A DNA stretch of 64,000 bases from Penelope pileata (GCA_013396635.1 WBMW01002295.1:1-64000), one strand, 5' to 3'. Counted from the first letter of the stretch, positions 23,936 through 38,929 are shown. Notes: generated by a model not told the origin, from the sequence alone. Numbers and translations are program-made.

Positions 23936-26900
23936 TGAGATAAGAAGGGAGGACATGTAAATAGGTCTGATATGATTTTTAAGCCCAGATAGTACTCACC
24001 AGCATATTTTATTGAGTAATAATTCTCTCTAAAAGGTTGTTCATTTTGTTTTTATGTGGGAACACGGCAAAGAAAAATGAAGAAACCAGATACTCAAGAA
24101 GTTTTCAGATGAATAGTAAGTCTGTGCCTATAGCTGCTATATGATGACAAAAAGGGAGCAATTATTGCAAGCTGAGTCTTGGCACTCTCTAGGGGAAACC
24201 ATGTAAGAGTGCAATTACAGCAAGGAGTGAAATACCAGCATGATCTGAACAGGCTCATTGTCAATGAAATCTCAAAATGGCATGGCAACATTCATTAATA
24301 AAATGCACCATGCATTCAGAGATTTTAGCATGAATTTAAACTAGCTAGAGGGGGTGAAATAGTAAGTAACTAGGCTTCTTTGTTTCAATTTATTCAAGAA
24401 ACCAACGTATTCTTTTGACATATGATAAAGAAAGAACGTCACTTTTTGCTGTCTTGTTTGCATGGTATGTTTCTTAAGAGATTGGTTTGGTTCAGGTAAT
24501 AAGTAATTCAACAGGTAAAGATATTTTGAAGCAAATCCCATATCAATATGAAACAAACATCTATGTCTGGCATTTGTGATTTAGTTATATGAGGAGGTAG
24601 CACAGTAAGATTATGAGAAAATACACTGGCACTGGCTGGATCTGAAAATACCATAACCCACCCTTGAGAACAAGCTAACTCTGAGGTAAGCTAACTACCC
24701 TTATATAGTGAGAGGACTGTATTTGACTATGGAATATAATATTATTTATTACAAAAGAAAATTCAGATATTACTGATATTATGTATTTATTCCTCCATGA
24801 ACTCAAGTATTCCATAGGCAGAAAGGATGAAAGCGCAGTGAAGAATTTCTGCTAGCTCCAGTATCTGACATCATCAAAGACCAGGTCAGTGAAACAGCAC
24901 TAGTTCATGCAAGCTACAGCACCTGGGATCAGGACTTCAACATGCCAAACTGACTTTCTGGTTTGGAGACCGTAAATCAAGGAATAACAGTACAAGCAAT
25001 GTCCGTGATGCCTCACTGAGCTTTTCTGGCTTTACAAGTCAGCTTGATCTAGTGGAGAAGATGCATCGTAGCTTCATTCACAAAAGCAAAAACATCAGTG
25101 TACACCTGGCTGCTCTTCCAGCTACCTTAGCAAGGAAAATCAGTTGCATCCACATGCACTTTGAGCGTTTCCCAACAGTGTATCTTGTTAGACCACATAA
25201 CCACGAAACAACATACAGAGCAACTTGCTCAAGACTGAAGCACTGTGCTGATGGCAGAAGGGCTGAGCTGCAGCGAGCAACAACCCCAGGCAGCAGCACC
25301 GTGCACAGCTCCTGAACAGAAGCCTGTGCAGGATGGCACACCCTGGATAAGCATTATTTGGATTGTGATTCCTGCAGACCTGGTATTTCCATTTCCTCAG
25401 TGACTTGCTCTGTGCAGCAGCTTTAGCAATAAAAGTGCAGGCAGTGGCAGTGCTGCCAACTCTCATGATACTTTGCACTTGCATTGTCACCAAGCTGCTG
25501 TAAATTGATTCTTATTCCTTCTTTTCAAAACAACATGCAATTTAATTCTCAGAGGAGGAGATTTATTGAAAAAAAAATAATCAAATGTCAATTTTGGTCA
25601 CAGAAAGCAAAATTTCAATTTGCAGTTCAAAGTCACCTATTAGTGAGTGGTACTCAGAGGAGGAAAAACATGCAGCTTTCTGAAATGAGTCCAGAATTCA
25701 AATTTCAGGTAAGCTAGCTAAATTTATCATAATTACTCTTGGGTGAGCAGATCAAAGCCTATAATTTGGGAACAGCATCCTACAACTATTATGTGTGCAA
25801 TCAGATAAATACTGTAGGCAGAGAGCAAAAGACTCACTTTTCAGTAGTGCCATATGGAAATATAAATAAATAAGGCAAAACATTGTGGCTTTTTTTTATG
25901 TTAATAGAAAACTTTTTTTTCTCCATCAGAGAGGCGATTTCACTGAAATTAAGATATGCAGAAGCTCTGTTATCAACAGCAGCAATGCTGCCTTTTATGA
26001 GACCTTTTAGAAAAATGCTTGTGTGTTCTAGATGCACAAAATGTATTTTCAAAAGCCATTTATGCCCTTGGGAATTGGCTGTCTAAAAACCTTTGAGCAT
26101 TTGGGTTTTAAAGACAGGTTTTCAAAGCCTCAGAGCTTAAGTCACATTTTCAAAGGGAAAACTCCAACATCAGTCATTGAAATAATGTTTAAAGCTCTGC
26201 ACTTGATTTCCTAAATCACTCCTGCCTCCTTAGAGAGTTGCACAGTACTGATGCTCAGGGTGTGGTTAGGGGCATTGCTTCCAGAAAAGCATAAAGGGAG
26301 TGGTTTTGCCCTGCAGAGAGGGTGCCCTCACCACAGGAGCTGACACCATGGGCAGGCAGCCATTGCCTCTTGCCTCAGCTGCCAGCAAGGAGGACAGAGG
26401 ACCCCAGAGCCATGCCAGAGCCCTGGGAAGCTGTGCTGTGGTTCTCCTGACTTGTAGTTCAGTTCTACCAAGTGACCATCAATGCATTTTTCCAGCTCCG
26501 CAGACACTCTGTTAACACACCCTTTGCTTTTCCTCTTAACCAGTCAACAGGGCTGCACAGGGAAGAAATTGCAAGGACTGGTGAGAAGACACAACCACAT
26601 CAGAGCAGCCAATATCTCCTCAAGGACAGGTTCTGCTCCCCCATCCCATTGGGCAGATCATGGCACATGCATGGTGAACCACTGCACTGACTGCAGTGGA
26701 CTAAAGGAAGGCATGAGTCAGATGACAGAATGGAGAACCCTTTCATAGAGAGAGCCCCTCTGGCACAAGGAACAACCCTGTGTCACGTCATTTTGTGCCT
26801 AGCAAAAAACAAATCAAGAGAAATCTACAGTCACTGTTGAAAATGCAATTGCGTCTGAAGAAGTAATAAAAATGTAGGACATCCCCTTGGGTGTGGGAAA

Positions 26901-29900
26901 TTTGCTTTATCCAGATTGTCCAGTTCTGCAAGGAGGAACTGTTCTATTATTTAGTTTCACAGAATTTCTCCCCTTCGATTTTGTTATGAGTATTAAGAGA
27001 GCCAGTACCTAATGTCCTGAGGCTAGAGTGGGTGGGGGTTCATTTGTTCATCAGCTTTTGAAGGACGCTGAGCAGGTCCATCTTCATGCTGCAGTGATAA
27101 CCCTCCAGCCAGCACTCTCACCAGGAGAGCAGATTGGCAAGCATTTGAAATGGATTATCTCGTGGTTGAGGCAGAGGAGTAGGGCTCCAGAGACCAGATT
27201 GCTGTTCTTTGATCAGTCACACCAACCCTGCACGACTCTGGGCAAGCCAATTAATAGCTGTGTCACAGCTCTTCAGCAAAAACCGTGGGGAGGACCATTT
27301 CCTTCCTCTCACTTTCTCTCTCTTTTCTGCTCACAGGTAGTCGGCTCTGCAAATTGTTTCCTTCTGATTGCTACTGTAAGGACGCGATTTCCACTGTGCC
27401 CAGCAGTGTTTCCAAAGCACAAAATAAAAAAATATTTTTATAGTTTAAGGATCTGTTTTTACATGAATACTGAACAGTGAGCAAGTACTGTTCTATTTAA
27501 ATTTGACTTAAGGATATCATGACTATTTTTTCATTATTATAATTTGCTTGTGCATACCTACCAATGAATATAAGCCTCGGGGGGGGAGGGAGGAAGAAGA
27601 AAAAGAAAACAAGAAAACTGATTTTATAGATATGATCTGTGCAAACAAAGTGTACGTGTGGGTGAGAGAGGTTGTTTTAATGGATTAAAAAAATAGCAGT
27701 AGCTTTGCTTCTTCTAGAGAGGTCATATCATTAGTAGACCATGCATTTGAACTAGACAGCATAGGTAGGGTGCCAAATAGAGAAGCCCTTGTTCAAGTAT
27801 CCTCAGGCACACGCAGTGCTCAGGATGGGAATTTGGAAGTACCTACGGAAAATTCAGAGGTTAAGCCACCTACCCTCCTGCTCTCCTGCCACAAAAAGCA
27901 CCAGAGCCTGTGCTGAAATAACAGCAAGCAGGCAGATACCCGTCCCCTTCAAACACTGCATCTGTGCACATAATATTAATATATGAGTAGCTATTACAGA
28001 GGTAGGGGGAAGAGTTCATTCTCATTTTCTCATCCCCACACCGCAGCTGACAGCTCCACACTTGAACTGCGGTGATGGACTGTGATTGCACCACGGTTTC
28101 CTTTCAACTTTGCTTACACAAGACGCTGATTATTTGGACAGCTCAACATCAGAGAGGAATAACTTACTGCTATGCTCCTCATCCTACTATATCAGCCCTC
28201 ATTTCACTGCAGCTTACGCTACTGAAAAGAAAATCTATTCTAATTTTAATTTTCTGCATGCTTACAGGAGAGAATCATCATCACAGCTCTGATTTAATAA
28301 ACACTAGCTTGGGCCTGGGCCAAGGTAATAGATGGGTGCCAGGCTTAGCAGCAGGAGAAGCATAGAACTTCTATTTTTCAGGCTTAGAGAAACCTTAATG
28401 CAGCAGGACATCAAACAACCTGTTCCCTTGCTCCTCATTTGCTTGTAATGATATAACCTCAGAACAGATTTGCACTTGGAAACACACAGGTGCTCAGCTT
28501 ACTCTGCCTGGGCCCCTGGTCCCTGTAGAAGGAGACATCGCAGCCTGTTTACTGTTCTTTGCAGCAGTACTTCAGAGGAGTGAGCCATCTGCAGAGTGTT
28601 CTGCTAATGGAAATGAAACTAAGTCATTTCTAATTGGTGGGGATGTGCGGCCACTACTCACAGATAGATTTGAGACTAATTTGACAATGACCTTTTGCTT
28701 AATGTTGTTAATTTTGCTTCTTGTAGTTTTTCATTAAAGGAAGGTAATGAAGATACAAGCTCCTTAATGTAACTCATTAAAGACTCTAACTGGTAATGCA
28801 ATAGCAAAAGGTAGACCCTTCCTTTCCTACTTTTTCCTTGTTCATATTTCAATATGTGTTTAGAAACACAGTTTTGAAAGTGAAAGATTCAGTGCCTTCA
28901 AAAAGTAAAGATGACATTGTAAGACATTGCACTGTGTTTTGTGAGAATCTGCTGTTCTATTGGTACTGGTAAAATTCAGAATAGTCTGCAATTGAACTAC
29001 TTTTGAATGAAGACAGCATGTACAAGCAGAAAGGCACTGTGTCTGAAAAGCCAGTACTGTCAGCCAGGACTGAACTGTACCTGCAGTGCTGGACATGCAC
29101 ACACAAGAGATTTCATCACTAGCAAGCTTCAAGATGACCTTTACTACCTGTTTTTTGTACTACTACTGCTAAACCAGAGGATACGTGAGGCATTGCTTAG
29201 TAAGGATTCATTTGTGTGCACTCTTTAATGCACTGCAGCCCAGCCCGCTGTCAAAAAAATGTGTTTCACGGGAATGCCTTATAAGCAACCTGTACACACA
29301 TTAGATGGGGAAATTGCAATAGTTTTGAAACAGAAGCAGCTTCGTGCTGCATTATCATCATCAGATATGCTTTAAAGATCAGTTTTTTTTCATCAAAGCC
29401 AGAAAATGTGTGTTTTCTCACTCACACTCTTTACTGTGAAAGACTGAGTTACTGGAGTCTCTTTTCTCTTTTGAACAGGATCAGCTTTTGTCATTTTCTA
29501 CACCAGGAAGTCCTTTTTCTAAACTTCCCAAGAGATATATTTCTCTCCAATAAAGCAATAAGGGATTTGGATTCCTGAGGCAATTTGACTAGAACAACTG
29601 TGTTGAAGGTAAACTGTCCAACTAGTTTCCATGTTCTAGCTAAGCTCCTTGTAAAGGTAAAAACCTAAGTAGGAAAAAAAAAATCAAAATTAAGAAAATG
29701 ACAGAGCTGATTAACATAGTTACCAGTTTATTAAACATGAAACTTTTTATCACTACTTTGTAATTTCAGAATTCTGGCTGCCTACAGCAATGGAGCTGGC
29801 ACCTCAAATACCCTTCTGTGGATGAAGTGGGCTAACCTGAGTGCGCCTGCAAGAAACAAATAAATAGAACGCGAACTGTAACCTTAAGGTCCTCTGCCAT

Positions 29901-31714
29901 ACTAAAGTTTCCATTGTGAAGGAATTTGTAAACCTCTAATATCTGTAAGCCGATTCTATTAAATAATTGCAATTATAAAATCCTAAAACAATTTCAGGAA
30001 AATAACTGATCTAGAGATCACTGACACACTTTCAGTTTTATCAGCAACCTGGATATTGTCCTGAAATTTGCTAAAAACCCAATAAGTTAGAAGTGGCTGA
30101 AGATCTGCCAATTGGGCCTGAAGATACAGATTTGTCCTTCAAGAATCACGTTAAATGACAAAGGTGAGTTAGCATTCACACAGGCACCATAAAACCACTC
30201 AGGGTGTGGACTGCAGAAGCATTTTGCATGACCTAACTACTCCCACTGAAGCTAGCAATAAAATTACAAACTTAGAGCAAAGTTTCAGCAGCTGCTTTTC
30301 TTGACCTTGCCTATACTCCTCCTATGGCCTATTATCGATTTTGTGTTTTCTTTTTTTTCCTGTATGAAGGTCTTAAGATTATGATATGATGTTGTGGAGT
30401 GGTTTGGAGCTTCTGTAGCCCTCAGTGTCACCTTAGGGTATGTCTGTTCCAGGGCTGTTGGTGAGGTAAGAGACTGGGCCCCATGACACAGCACACACTT
30501 CCAGCCCAGTGATCCTAGGTACCCAGGGCAATGCCAATATTTTTAAAAATCCTCTCCACAGATGTTATGAATAGAAAGTGATAAACAACACGGTTAGATG
30601 TCTGTCAATTCTTAAATATCACATACAGGCAAAAGGCTGGACTATCCCTCCTGATCTTCACACCCTACTTAGGCACTGCTTTTGCTGAAATCCATGACAG
30701 CTTTGACTGAATAAGGGCAGGAGGATTTGATCCCATGACAATAAAAACCTGAACTCAAAACAAGGTGTATGCTATAAAAACTCACAAAAATCCCTTGTAG
30801 AAGTTTGTCATCTTTTCTTTAAAGGAAGAACAACATCGCAGAGAAACAGACTGTCAGACACTTTCAGAGCTAGTGTTTCCAGTACAACAAATATATGTGT
30901 TATACAATGGAGTACAAAGCTATGAATCATCTTGTATGTGAAGTGCAAAATCAAGAAAAAGACATGACTATAGGTAGTTACATTCTCTAATCTCAAACTT
31001 CTGTCAGTTCTATTCATATTCACTGCTGGAAGTAACTCCTGGGTTAGTTTCATCTACAATGGAATAATATTTTTTTAAAGGGATTTTTTGCTAAATAATA
31101 TTGGGGATTTATTAGCTACGACTTTGTTATTTCTATCTGATTTCAAGTATTATAGCAGTTACTAGCCACACAAAGCAAAAATGAAGGCATTGCTGTAACT
31201 GATCAACCTGCAGTGCTCTATCCACACCTTGTTACCAGCAACAAGCAGCTTCTGTAATGGAGGAGGGCACAAGAAACCTTGACTACGGAACAACTAGAGA
31301 AGGATCATTTCAGTTTTAACTGGGATGAAGCAATAAAGCTATTTTGTAAGCTGCACTGGCTATAAGGTGGAAGAAAATGACAGAGGCCACAATCAGGACT
31401 CTTCAAGATGGGGAACTGAAAAGTCACAGAAGCATTGATCCAAAGAGTAAAATGGATGGGAATATGTTCCAGGATCACAGTCATCAGAAAAGGCATCAGA
31501 ACAACAGGGCAGGCTCTAGGAAAAGAGTGCACAGAGCAAGAGTGTGATCATGCAAGTAAATTAGGAACAGATGCCATTAGTGCTAATGAGGCAGAAGAAA
31601 ACATCAGGAATAAGTACCGGCAACTAAGGAGCTGGGTTAGATTAAACAAGGGATGGTAACCAATACAAAGCACAGAGCTTCTAGCTCTTCTGCAAGCTGC
31701 CAGAAAGGCTTTGC
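23936..31714. other. Long unique stretch, no gene recognised
   Basis: The longest open frame is 150 codons (27028-27480, plus). It ends in A/T-rich sequence, has no recognisable domain, and its composition looks unselected. Two GC-richer patches lie near 26290-26700 and 27060-27420. A segment at about 28620-28860 with many TAAT cores and ordered AT-rich words resembles conserved non-coding elements in style, which cannot be tested here. Confidence 0.5.
27579..27594 (+). repeat. G-rich run followed by purine-rich sequence
   Basis: Nine G in a row, then AGGGAGG, followed by A/G-rich sequence to about 27625. There are not four separate long G runs, so quadruplex formation is only marginally supported. 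Confidence 0.8.
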
Positions 31715-31780
31715 ATACACTGCCATGGGCTAGATGATATCCAGATCTCCAGTCCCTACAATTCTGTGATCTGTGTGATT
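31715..31780 (+). mobile_element. CR1 LINE 3' tail fragment
   Basis: The words gctagatgatatccaga, tctccagtccctac and aattctgtgatctgtgtgat follow the end of avian CR1 (ggactagatgatctccagag..., ending in ATTCTGTGATTCTGTGATT-like octamers). The element is severely 5' truncated, as most CR1 copies are. Only about 65 bases are recognisable. Confidence 0.68.
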
Positions 31781-34220
31781 GAGGTACAGACCTGTGCAGA
31801 GTAACACTCAAGTATCTGCCTGTGGGGCAATTCAGTTCCTTCATGTCTCAGAGTTTTCCCTGGTATTTCCTGTAGGAAAATAGCATGCTGAAAGTCTTTT
31901 TTCTTAAGAGGAAATGATCTTGCTGACATCTCTTTGACTTTAAAGTAAAACATCAGACTACGAGTATCCCATGGTGGGTGGACTTCACAGTGCTGCTCCT
32001 AAGGCAGCCACACCAAAGCCAGTAACGCTCATAAGGACACCATGTATGCACTCAGAGACATAAGAAGACAGGCTCTGGGGATTCCTAGACATCTAACACA
32101 CATCAAGATCTCATGGCTGTGACTGAGGAAGCTGTTTTCAAAATCAGAATTGTAATCCAAATGCAATTTTTAGGACGAAATCTTGCTTTTCTGTTGATTG
32201 CAGTATTTAACAGTCAGGCAAGCATTAGATGTGCTCAGATGTGCCCAGTATGTGCTCGTGAGACTGGTGAAATCTTTACAGTGGATGGGCTAGGTAGGCA
32301 GGTGCCAAATCGGGATCAGAATTTTAATCTTCAATTACTAGGAAAATACAAATAATATAACAATTTTCTCTTCTCTCTGCACGGATGTGCACACATATGC
32401 ATTTCCCTTCTGGTGAGTAAATATCGCACCCTGACTTTGGGCCATCATTTGCCATATGATGTGTGAGAACATTTTGTTGCTCTCTTTTAGGATTTATTCC
32501 TGTTTGGAAGAAAATGGAGGTGCAACGCTGCTGACAAATCTGCTAAGCCAAGTGCTTTGTTCCTCATGAGCAAGTAAGATGAAGTAAGCTGTGCAGTGGG
32601 AGCTGTGGGCTGAAGCCCTGAGTAGATGGCTGCTAAGAAAACTATTCCTTTGAGTTTTTGGAGGCTTTTCTAATGGTGGCTGCCCCTGTGATTCATTACT
32701 TCTCTTTTAATCTCTCTCACCTGTAAGTCACCAATCTATCTGGCTGGCAGCAAACTGAAGCGTAAGTCTCACAAACAGCACAGCTCTTGCATTCCCTGTT
32801 TTGCCTTGAAGTTGAAGATATTTTAAAACATATAATTAAAGTATTTTGGAAAGCATTACATACAGCATGCTAAATCATCAGTGAAAAACTAAAAAAAGTT
32901 TTCCTTTTTTTGTAAGAAAACCTGTTCTGTCATCAGAACCTGAGCATCAGCCAAAAGTGAAGCTAAGAGGCTGGGTGTAGTCTCTGAGCAGGCACAGACT
33001 CCCATCTCTAGAAAGAGTGTGTCAGGTATTAAGGCCCATAGCTATGAGTAGAACTAACCAGAAATTGCCTCACAAACGTATGCTTTCGTATGTTTTTTGG
33101 TACGCTGCTTCCCAAAAACCACAATGTTTCAAGAGAACCACTCAGTTTTGATAAATGTTGACAGTTGTGGGCGGGTTTTCTTACTCCCTGTTATGTCACA
33201 CTAATGGTTTCTCAAGGCTCCTTGAAGGAACCAGTGGGGTCATGGATTTCATGGATTTCTCCAGGCTCAGCAGCAACTCTGCACTTCCCTGTGGTTTCCT
33301 CATCTGGAAGCTCTGGAAGCAATGTGTTTGCTTTAGGAGAGCTTCAAAGGTCTCCTGTTCTGCTGAAGGTGAACACCTTGGGCTTCCTGCTGATACTTAT
33401 CTCATTCCACTCAGAAACTGCCAGGGGAAAAGATCTCATTGAATAGCTAAAGTTTGAGCGTTTCCACTGCTTTTACACACCCGCAGTTCCCACAGCCAGG
33501 TCAAACAGTGGCTGACACCTTCTCTAATCTGCACCCAAATCCATCATATCAAATAGGGAGCCCATCTGTACACACACATCATCCAGAAACAACAGTTTAC
33601 AAAGTATCATTTTCATTCCTGCAGCCAGAAGATGCTACTTCATTACCGATCAGAGCCAAAAACCTAATAGAGCAAACAATTCTGGTGAAGAATAGCATCA
33701 TTTCAGTTTGTGAAATGTTACACAAGAAAGTAATAATCATGGCCTTCCTTGAAGGACAGTTAGGTAACACATTCATTAAAGCTTAGATGAAGGAGCCTCT
33801 CGGAGATCAAAGACTTCATTTGAAGCATTCAGTGATTCCTGCAAAAGTGACATTCAAGACCTCTAGATATTTTTAAATATTGTGCTTAGTATTTTTCCTC
33901 GCAGAAAAAGAAGAAAACATACACAGCAGCACCCAGTCGTGTTTCACTGCATTTCATCAAGTGATCTCGGGTTAAATATGCAAATGTTTGTATAAAAATA
34001 CATAAAACTATGTACACAAACAAAACAAGTAGAAAAAATTATAAACAATGCTGAAACGTGTGGCTGACACCTGACACCATGGCAAGTATTTCCTGTAAAA
34101 TTCAAAGACCCGCGAGACTGCACACCTAAGCTTTTTTCAAAGGAACTTAATGTCATTAGATGCCAGACTTCACTGATCCTCTTTTTACAGCTTTCATCTA
34201 TTCCTGCCTGAATAAGCAGC

Positions 34221-34248
34221 AAAAAAAAAAAAAATCATTTTTTTTTTT
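34221..34248. repeat. A14 run followed by T-rich run (potential A/T hairpin)
   Basis: A poly-A run is followed after three bases by a poly-T run, giving an inverted pair that could fold into a hairpin. Confidence 0.75.
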
Positions 34249-37200
34249 ATCCAGAACAGCCATTTTCTTCTAAAACTTACAAGACAGCCTATGGTATTGG
34301 GTTGATAATGCTCATTCAGCAATGAATATGTCTTCTGCTACCGGCAAGGCTATGGGAATACTTTAGATGTGGGGTAAACGTAATTTATCAGTAAGGACAT
34401 CCACTTGTAACAGAACAAGGGTGTGAGCACATGTATGAGGGAGATCACTGTCATATCAGCTCTCCTGACATCTCACTGTACTCTTCCTTCCACGCAGCCA
34501 GAGCAGCAGGAAGGAGTGTGCAGAGAGAGGCTCCTGCCCCACTGCTCCTTCACCCCTCTCCCTCTAACCTGGAGGGTGGTGAGGACATTAACATCCTGTC
34601 CCTTTCTCATGTCCAGTGCACAAAGGGGATCAGAAGTTGAAAAGGTGGCCTCTTTCCAGTTTGCCAAGGACCACAGATGCTCAAGCTACCCCTCAATATA
34701 GATTATCACTTGTCAGCCTTTTCTGCCTGCTAACAGTAGGATTTATGAATGAAACCCCTGAAGGAAAAACCCATCAGGACTGTGCCTGTTATTCAACAAT
34801 ATTTTTCTGAGGAAAAAAAGATATTATTTAAACTAAATCAATCTGTATATGCCACAGCATCAAACACAGATGGCACAAGGGGACTCTTGACAGCTAGCCG
34901 CCTAATGAGCTCCCTGATGGTTATCGTGCTAGCTAGGTTATCAAGGACAGAAGCGTCTTGGTAGCTCTGTCAGCACCACTCATGCTGGGAAAGGAACAGA
35001 AAGGGGAGGAAAACTGAATGGGAACAAGAGAATGAGAACGTAGCTTAGGTGCTTAGAAATAGACCTTTAATGATGTGGTCCTTATATTAGAACTCTAGAT
35101 GCTGCTTCAGAAAGCACTTCAACAAAAAAATAATAGCAAAAAAGAAGTAGTATAAAAGAAAGATGGAGCCTTTTGAACAACAAAAAAATTTTTTTCCTTT
35201 ACTTGAATGGGCAGAATAATGTGTAACTGGTAGCTTTACTGCTAGCTGGAAATGTGTCAGTTTATTGCAATGTACAGTTCACTGTGGTTCAGTTTTTCCC
35301 AGAAACTACAAGACAGATCAGTATTTCATTGTTCTACGTGCAGTAAAAACACAAAGCAAAGAAATATTGTTGCCCCACAGTATTAATAGTATGAGAAAAT
35401 AAGATATGGGGTGGGAGAAAAGTGTTATCACTTATGAGAGAGAAATGAGGAAGAGTTATATGTCCGGTTGTAACCATGATTGCAGGTAAAATGATTTTTC
35501 CATGCAGATTTTTTTTTTTTCCAGTGGAAGACACTTCAGTAGTTTCTAAAAATCTATTTTAGCTGCACAGAGAACATCCAACAAACCAGAAGACTAATAT
35601 TTAATCTCCTGACCTGGGGCTACTTACTTCAAAAACCAAGGCTTGCAACCAGTTTATCTTCACAGGTGCCTGAAAATGTAACGTGCCACAGAACTTCAGT
35701 AGTTGCTGGACATTCCAAGGATGGATGTTGTTTGCTAGAAATAATGCTCTGAGGAAGATGGTTGCAGCTCCGTTAGTTCATTTTCTCTAAGGTAATGCCA
35801 GCACTTCCTCCCAGGTACTGTCATTCACAGAAATCCTGAGAAGCCCACACTGCAGGAAACATAACCACTACCTTCTGACAATACTATAAAGCTATAACCA
35901 CCCTGTTTCTCTTGTCATATTCCAAAATGTTACACAATCATAATAACACGCCAGAAGTGTCGTAGGAACTGCCATCATTGTATTGTAACACTGAGGACTT
36001 ATCTCTCTAAAACCATCCCTCCAGCACATTTCAGTACCAGTGCTGTTTTAAAGTAGTTGAATGAAAAACATCTAGCGTGTGTTCTTCAGAACCTTCGGGT
36101 TTTATTTTTTTTTAGCATAAAATAAACTATTATTTGAAGGACCCTTGTCCTACTGTATGCAAATACTCCTGTTAGGATAAAGCACTAGTTCCTGGTGCAG
36201 CACACAGAAAAAGCATATGTGCCTGTATATCTGCTGAACAAGGGCAGGAAAAGTCTAAAGATAGAGAAAAATACAGAACATCAAACATCTTCAATAAAGC
36301 TGTTGAAGAAGGTGGGAAAGGAAATCGTGGCTAAGCTACACTATATAATAATAAACTAAAGAAACACACTTCTGTTTGTTGTCATATAAGTAGTAAAAAA
36401 AGGACCAAGAAATATCCCCAGCATGTCTGAGTTGCACTGAGTGCACCTTTCTTATGACGAACACCCATTCAATGTTAGTGGGATTCAGTCCCAGGCTGCA
36501 CACCAGGAATAAGCACTAAGAAAAGTGTGATGTGAATCATTCTCCATACACATATTCTTTTTCAAATGACAGAGGTTTTCAGTAGTTTTTTCCCATCTAA
36601 AATTATACATTTGCTTGAGCAGTCTACTTCAGTAATACATTTTGTCCAGGTTCCTTTAATAGTCTGAAGAAAGGCATTCATTTCCCCTGCGTATGGTTAA
36701 ATTTTGCAGACACCTATGGGCATTACCAACAAAACCTATGGCAGGTATGGTTGCATCTCAAAAGCAAACAATGGGCATGGCATGCCTGGTCATCCTGACT
36801 ACCCAGATGAGAAGACCTGTTTGGCAGCTTACACTGGTTTCCCGCTTAGGTATCACTGTACCATGACATAGGAGAAGAGAGGGTGGTGCATGCCCAGGTC
36901 TTGCCTGAGTAAATATGGATGCAGCCTCACTCCTCCAGACCCACGGTACAGACATGTCCCTTGCACCTAATCCAAATCTAGGATAAAAATAAAAATTTAG
37001 CCAGCTAAAACCAAGCCTTTATGTCTAATCTGTATCTAGGCCAGCTCTAGCACTGCACTGCTCCCACCAACACTCATTTTGCTTGTCTACACGCTCATAC
37101 AGAGGCAGGAACTGAAGGTATTAGATGTGTACACAGCGGAAAAGCAACAACAAAATGCATAAATAAAGTACATTGCCTTTCAAAACCTATTTTAAGACCC

Positions 37201-37268
37201 ATGTGTGTTTCCTCTGATCCTCTCTCTCCCTCACCTTTCTCCCGTGTTAGCACGATTGAATGAAGAAT

Positions 37269-37293
37269 AAAAAAAAAAAAAAAAAAAAAAAAA
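37269..37293. repeat. A25 homopolymer
   Basis: An uninterrupted run of 25 A, preceded by pyrimidine-rich sequence. No retroposon body is recognised. Confidence 0.95.
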
Positions 37294-38929
37294 CACAAAA
37301 TTTCAAATGTGTCATTTTAACTGCCTGAAGCACTTTTAACTTGCTGTGTGTATGGTACAGCTAAAACAGAACCTGATAATGCCAAGCAGTCTATCGTCGT
37401 AGGTTGCACCAAAAGATTAATTGAAGGTTTATGCTGCAGAGTGCTATGCTGTTCTTATAAACAAAATCCCGTTACCTCAGTTACTGAGGCTGTAAGTTTT
37501 GAGTTCAGGGATTTGCATTTTTCATGCACTTTTAATGAGTAAGGGGGGTGGAACAAGCTTTGGGGCACTGCTGTGCTGAAAACACTTATTTTACATTTCA
37601 TGGCAGATTATTTCTTCCTTCTTAAAAAGAATTACAGGTAAGACTGAGGAAGAAAACCAAATCAGAATCAGTATCAATGCTGTGTTAATTTCATTCTTTC
37701 TTGTCTTGCTCTCTTCATCCCACAGATCTCTTTGCAGCCTTTCTTACCTGGATTCACAAAATATTTTCCCTCATATCACTTTCAAATTTTGTTTGAAGTC
37801 TTGTTTCACCTGCAGTATCCGCTATACATTAATCAACAAAGCCCACGGAAGGGCTTCTGCCCTTTCTCATTGCACCTTTCACTTTTCAGCATGCAGAACT
37901 TTTTCTCTTCCTGTCAATGAGCCTGAAGACTCTCAGTGACAGAATTCTCTTAGTTTCAGCCTTTTATAAGCTCCCAAAATATCACGATCAGTGAACATAG
38001 ACTGATTATGCAGTTAATAGTGAATATTAGAAAACTGCTGATACCACGTTGAAATGTAATTCTGCATTCACAGTTATCAGGCAAAACACTGGAGACATCA
38101 GAACCATTTGTTGTCACTTCTGCTGTGGTTGCTTGCTTCCTTTTTAGATTGCAGATATGTCTCAAAGAAGAGAAAAAGCCCAATAGAGTATTTGTACTTT
38201 TTCCTAGGACAGACCCAGACTACAGAAGGGCAAATATAATTCTGTATGAGGAGTGATAAATCGATGCTGTTGCATGCACTTCAAAGCATACAGTTCTGTA
38301 CCAGAACTTTTGATCTAGGAAAAGTTTGTTGACATTTGAGTGGATGATGCACACTTTGGGAGAGGGAGGGAAAAATACACAGAACTGACTGGATTTTGCA
38401 GCGTTTTGGCCTCAGCCCCTGCAGCATTCTGTTCTTGTATCTTGTTTAGGATGGTGGCAGCACAAATTGCATCTTGAGCTTTACTGAATGACACTGAGAT
38501 TGCTTGAACTAAGGACTCAGACAATATCTGTCTTTGTAAAACTATATAGGGTGAAACAAGCCCTTCCCTTGTGGTTTGGCAAGGTGCTAGTAGGTACAGG
38601 AGAAAGTGTCATACATCATCACATCCATGACCTCCCTACACACTGCTTTAGCTGTCTAATCAGAACTTGTCTCTTCTTTGTCAAATGTCTCAGTGGGTAC
38701 AACACTGACATCATCTTTTTTCACAAACTGCTCTTCAACAGCAGTGCATCCTTGAGACATGGCTACTTGCAAAGCCAGGTGTGGAAATCTCCTTAGCTAA
38801 GGGGATTTGACTGCAAAATGTTCTTCCTGAAAAGACAGTCTGTATTCTGATCACCATCAAGGCAAGGCACAGAGTATTGTCACAATGAAGAGCATAGTGG
38901 CTACCGTCTACTAGACTCTGGTGGCCATG

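Larger units (their letters stand above)
31781..38929. other. Long unique stretch, no gene recognised
   Basis: Open frames up to 110 codons (33454-33786, plus) show no recognisable similarity. A/T snap-back tracts (34221-34248) and poly-A (37269-37293) occur. No repeat family is recognised in between. Confidence 0.5.

Noticed and set aside
27028..27480. 150-codon open frame on the plus strand, the longest in the window
   Set aside because: No recognisable domain, no conserved motif, ends in low-complexity A/T-rich sequence, and no splice or polyadenylation context stands out. Its length is unremarkable for chance across six frames of 64 kb with GC-richer patches.
33155..33446. Two overlapping plus-strand frames of 93-95 codons
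   Set aside because: Both frames are open over the same bases, and neither has similarity or signals, so composition is the likely cause.
33454..33786. 110-codon plus-strand frame
   Set aside because: No recognisable family, no splice or promoter context.
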